Part shown: positions 5,741 to 6,427 of the stretch, piece by piece | Layout of the letters: each line of letters starts with the position of its first letter | How positions within the stretch are numbered: position 1 is the stretch's first letter | Assembly: GCA_031550205.1 (NCBI GenBank) | Contig: JAVBOV010000085.1 | Span: 1 to 6,427 of the forward strand | DNA: 6,427 nucleotides | Source of the DNA: JAVBOV01 sp031550205 | GTDB taxonomy: Bacteria > Pseudomonadota > Alphaproteobacteria > RF32 > CAG-239 | Direction of reading: 5' to 3' | The notes under the pieces: model-generated | Database searches by the model: none | The model's input: the letters and a program-made list of their open reading frames with translations, nothing else | Told to the model about the DNA's origin: nothing | Translations under genes and position numbers: made by a program

Positions 5741-5744
5741 ATAA
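5722..5744. promoter_or_regulatory. Operator-like inverted repeat over the gene 1 -35 box
   Basis: TTATTTG (5722-5728) and CAAATAA (5738-5744) form a perfect 7-base inverted repeat around a 9-base centre, overlapping the TTGACT box. This size and placement would suit a dimeric repressor, but the arms are AT-rich. In the gene 2 copy only the right arm is kept. Confidence 0.35.
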
Positions 5745-5746
5745 AA
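5729..5746. repeat. 18-base direct repeat, copy upstream of cassette gene 1
   Basis: GACAAAAGTCAAATAAAA, identical to 5280-5297 and 449 bases from it. It lies 48 bases upstream of the gene 1 start, a distance close to that of the other copy from gene 2. Confidence 0.85.
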
Positions 5747-5764
5747 TTCTCTAAAGCGGCAAAA

Positions 5765-6427
5765 TTAAATCAACCGACTCTTGTCTATGGCGGCTTTGAT
5801 AAAAGAAACAAACAGCGGATGCGGGGCAAACGGTCTGGATTTAAGTTCGGGATGGAACTGAACGCCCACAAACCACGGGTGGTCTTTTCTTTCAACAATT
5901 TCCGGAAGCTTTTTATCCGGCGACCAGGCAGAGATAAGCATGCCGGCTTTGGCCATGGCGTCTTGATATTGGTTGTTCACCTCATAGCGGTGGCGGTGGC
6001 GTTCTGAAATTTTGCCGCCATTATAAATTTTTTCAATTAAACTGCCCTTTTCAACCAAGCTTTCATATGCGCCCAAACGCATGGTGCCGCCAAGTTTGCC
6101 GTCTTTGGTGAAATCTGACATCATGCCAACGGCCGGTTCGCAAGATTTGTCAAACTCGGTGGTGTTGGCGTTTTTGATGCCGGCAACGTTGCGCAGAGTT
6201 TCAATCACCGCAAGCTGCATGCCAAAGCAGATGCCTAAGAACGGAATATTGTTCTCTCTGGCATATTTAACGGCTTCAACTTTGCCCCAGGCGCCGCGTT
6301 CGCCAAAGCCGCCGGGAACAAGAATCGCGTAAACGTCGGAAAGATGATTGGCAGCCGGCTCTTTTTCCAAAAGGCAGGAATCGACCCATTTGATTTTGAC
6401 CTTAAACCTGTTGGCAATGCCGCCATG
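5765..6427 (-). CDS. pyrG: CTP synthase, C-terminal glutaminase half (5' end outside window)
   Basis: CTP synthase makes CTP from UTP, ATP and glutamine in the cytoplasm. The window holds the last 220 of about 540 residues, nearly all of the class I glutamine amidotransferase domain. The frame is open to base 6427, beginning HGGIANRFKVKIKWVDS, so the real start lies outside; the TTG near 6370 is internal. Visible motifs are the oxyanion-strand VPGGFGERG (38-45 region), GICFGMQLAVIE with the nucleophile Cys at fragment residue 67 (codon 6227-6229), NANTTEF, LGGTMRLGAY, ERHRHRYEVNN, and GVQFHPE with the catalytic His192 and Glu194. The triad is complete, so the domain should be active. CTP is the activating nucleotide for Kdo (by KdsB), which links this gene to kdsA. 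No convincing terminator follows the stop at 5765-5767, and the next gene starts after 84 bases. Confidence 0.97.
   Translation of the reverse strand, partial: HGGIANRFKVKIKWVDSCLLEKEPAANHLSDVYAILVPGGFGERGAWGKVEAVKYARENNIPFLGICFGMQLAVIETLRNVAGIKNANTTEFDKSCEPAVGMMSDFTKDGKLGGTMRLGAYESLVEKGSLIEKIYNGGKISERHRHRYEVNNQYQDAMAKAGMLISAWSPDKKLPEIVERKDHPWFVGVQFHPELKSRPFAPHPLFVSFIKAAIDKSRLI

Noticed and set aside
5745..5764. A terminator directly after pyrG
   Set aside because: There is no GC-rich stem with a T run. The nearby TTATTTG/CAAATAA inverted repeat overlaps the promoter and is more like an operator.
6235..6426. Minus-strand 63-codon frame and plus-strand frames over pyrG
   Set aside because: They are shadows of the CTP synthase frame, whose catalytic triad is intact.

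Overview
The window is a gene-dense chromosomal segment from a Gram-negative bacterium, most probably an uncultured, moderate-GC alphaproteobacterium. KdsA, which makes the lipopolysaccharide sugar Kdo, implies a Gram-negative envelope. The RecO has an alphaproteobacterial look (a 'GLDL..C.ATG...YVSPK...AVS..AG.P' block), and a pyrG-kdsA neighbourhood is familiar from that class. The assignment rests on protein flavour and gene order, not on a marker gene. All seven genes are on the minus strand, so transcription runs from high to low coordinates.

In order of transcription: (1) the C-terminal 220 residues of pyrG (CTP synthase, glutaminase half), cut by the right edge; (2) a three-gene cassette of unknown function, 5680 to 3734, each gene encoding a protein with one N-terminal membrane segment followed by a charged, helical, coiled-coil-like cytoplasmic part; (3) kdsA, recO and parC, with parC cut in frame by the left edge after 660 codons.

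The core genes are conventional: nucleotide synthesis, the Kdo step of lipopolysaccharide synthesis, recombinational repair and chromosome decatenation. CTP from PyrG is the co-substrate that later activates Kdo, so pyrG and kdsA are linked metabolically. kdsA, recO and parC probably form one transcript, because recO and parC are 9 bases apart and no GC-rich terminator follows kdsA.

The unusual part is the cassette between pyrG and kdsA. Its genes share a 'PEEL/PEEI' motif just after the membrane segment. The two longer ones also share a C-terminal 'F..FP......Y' block at identical residue numbers, so they look like diverged tandem duplicates. Their control regions are repeated too. A perfect 18-base repeat carrying a TTGACT -35-like box lies about 50 bases upstream of the first and second genes. 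A perfect 15-base repeat lies exactly 10 bases upstream of the second and third. Two hairpin terminators, one after the first gene and one after the third, make the cassette its own set of transcription units. I do not recognise the family and assign no function.

A second oddity is a heptanucleotide tandem repeat (GATTTTN, four copies plus a partial one) just upstream of the recO start. It can pair with a related inverted sequence at the end of kdsA. No stretch longer than 300 bases lacks a gene; the longest gap is about 110 bases (3623-3733). I saw no RNA genes, insertion sequences, CRISPR array or attachment sites.
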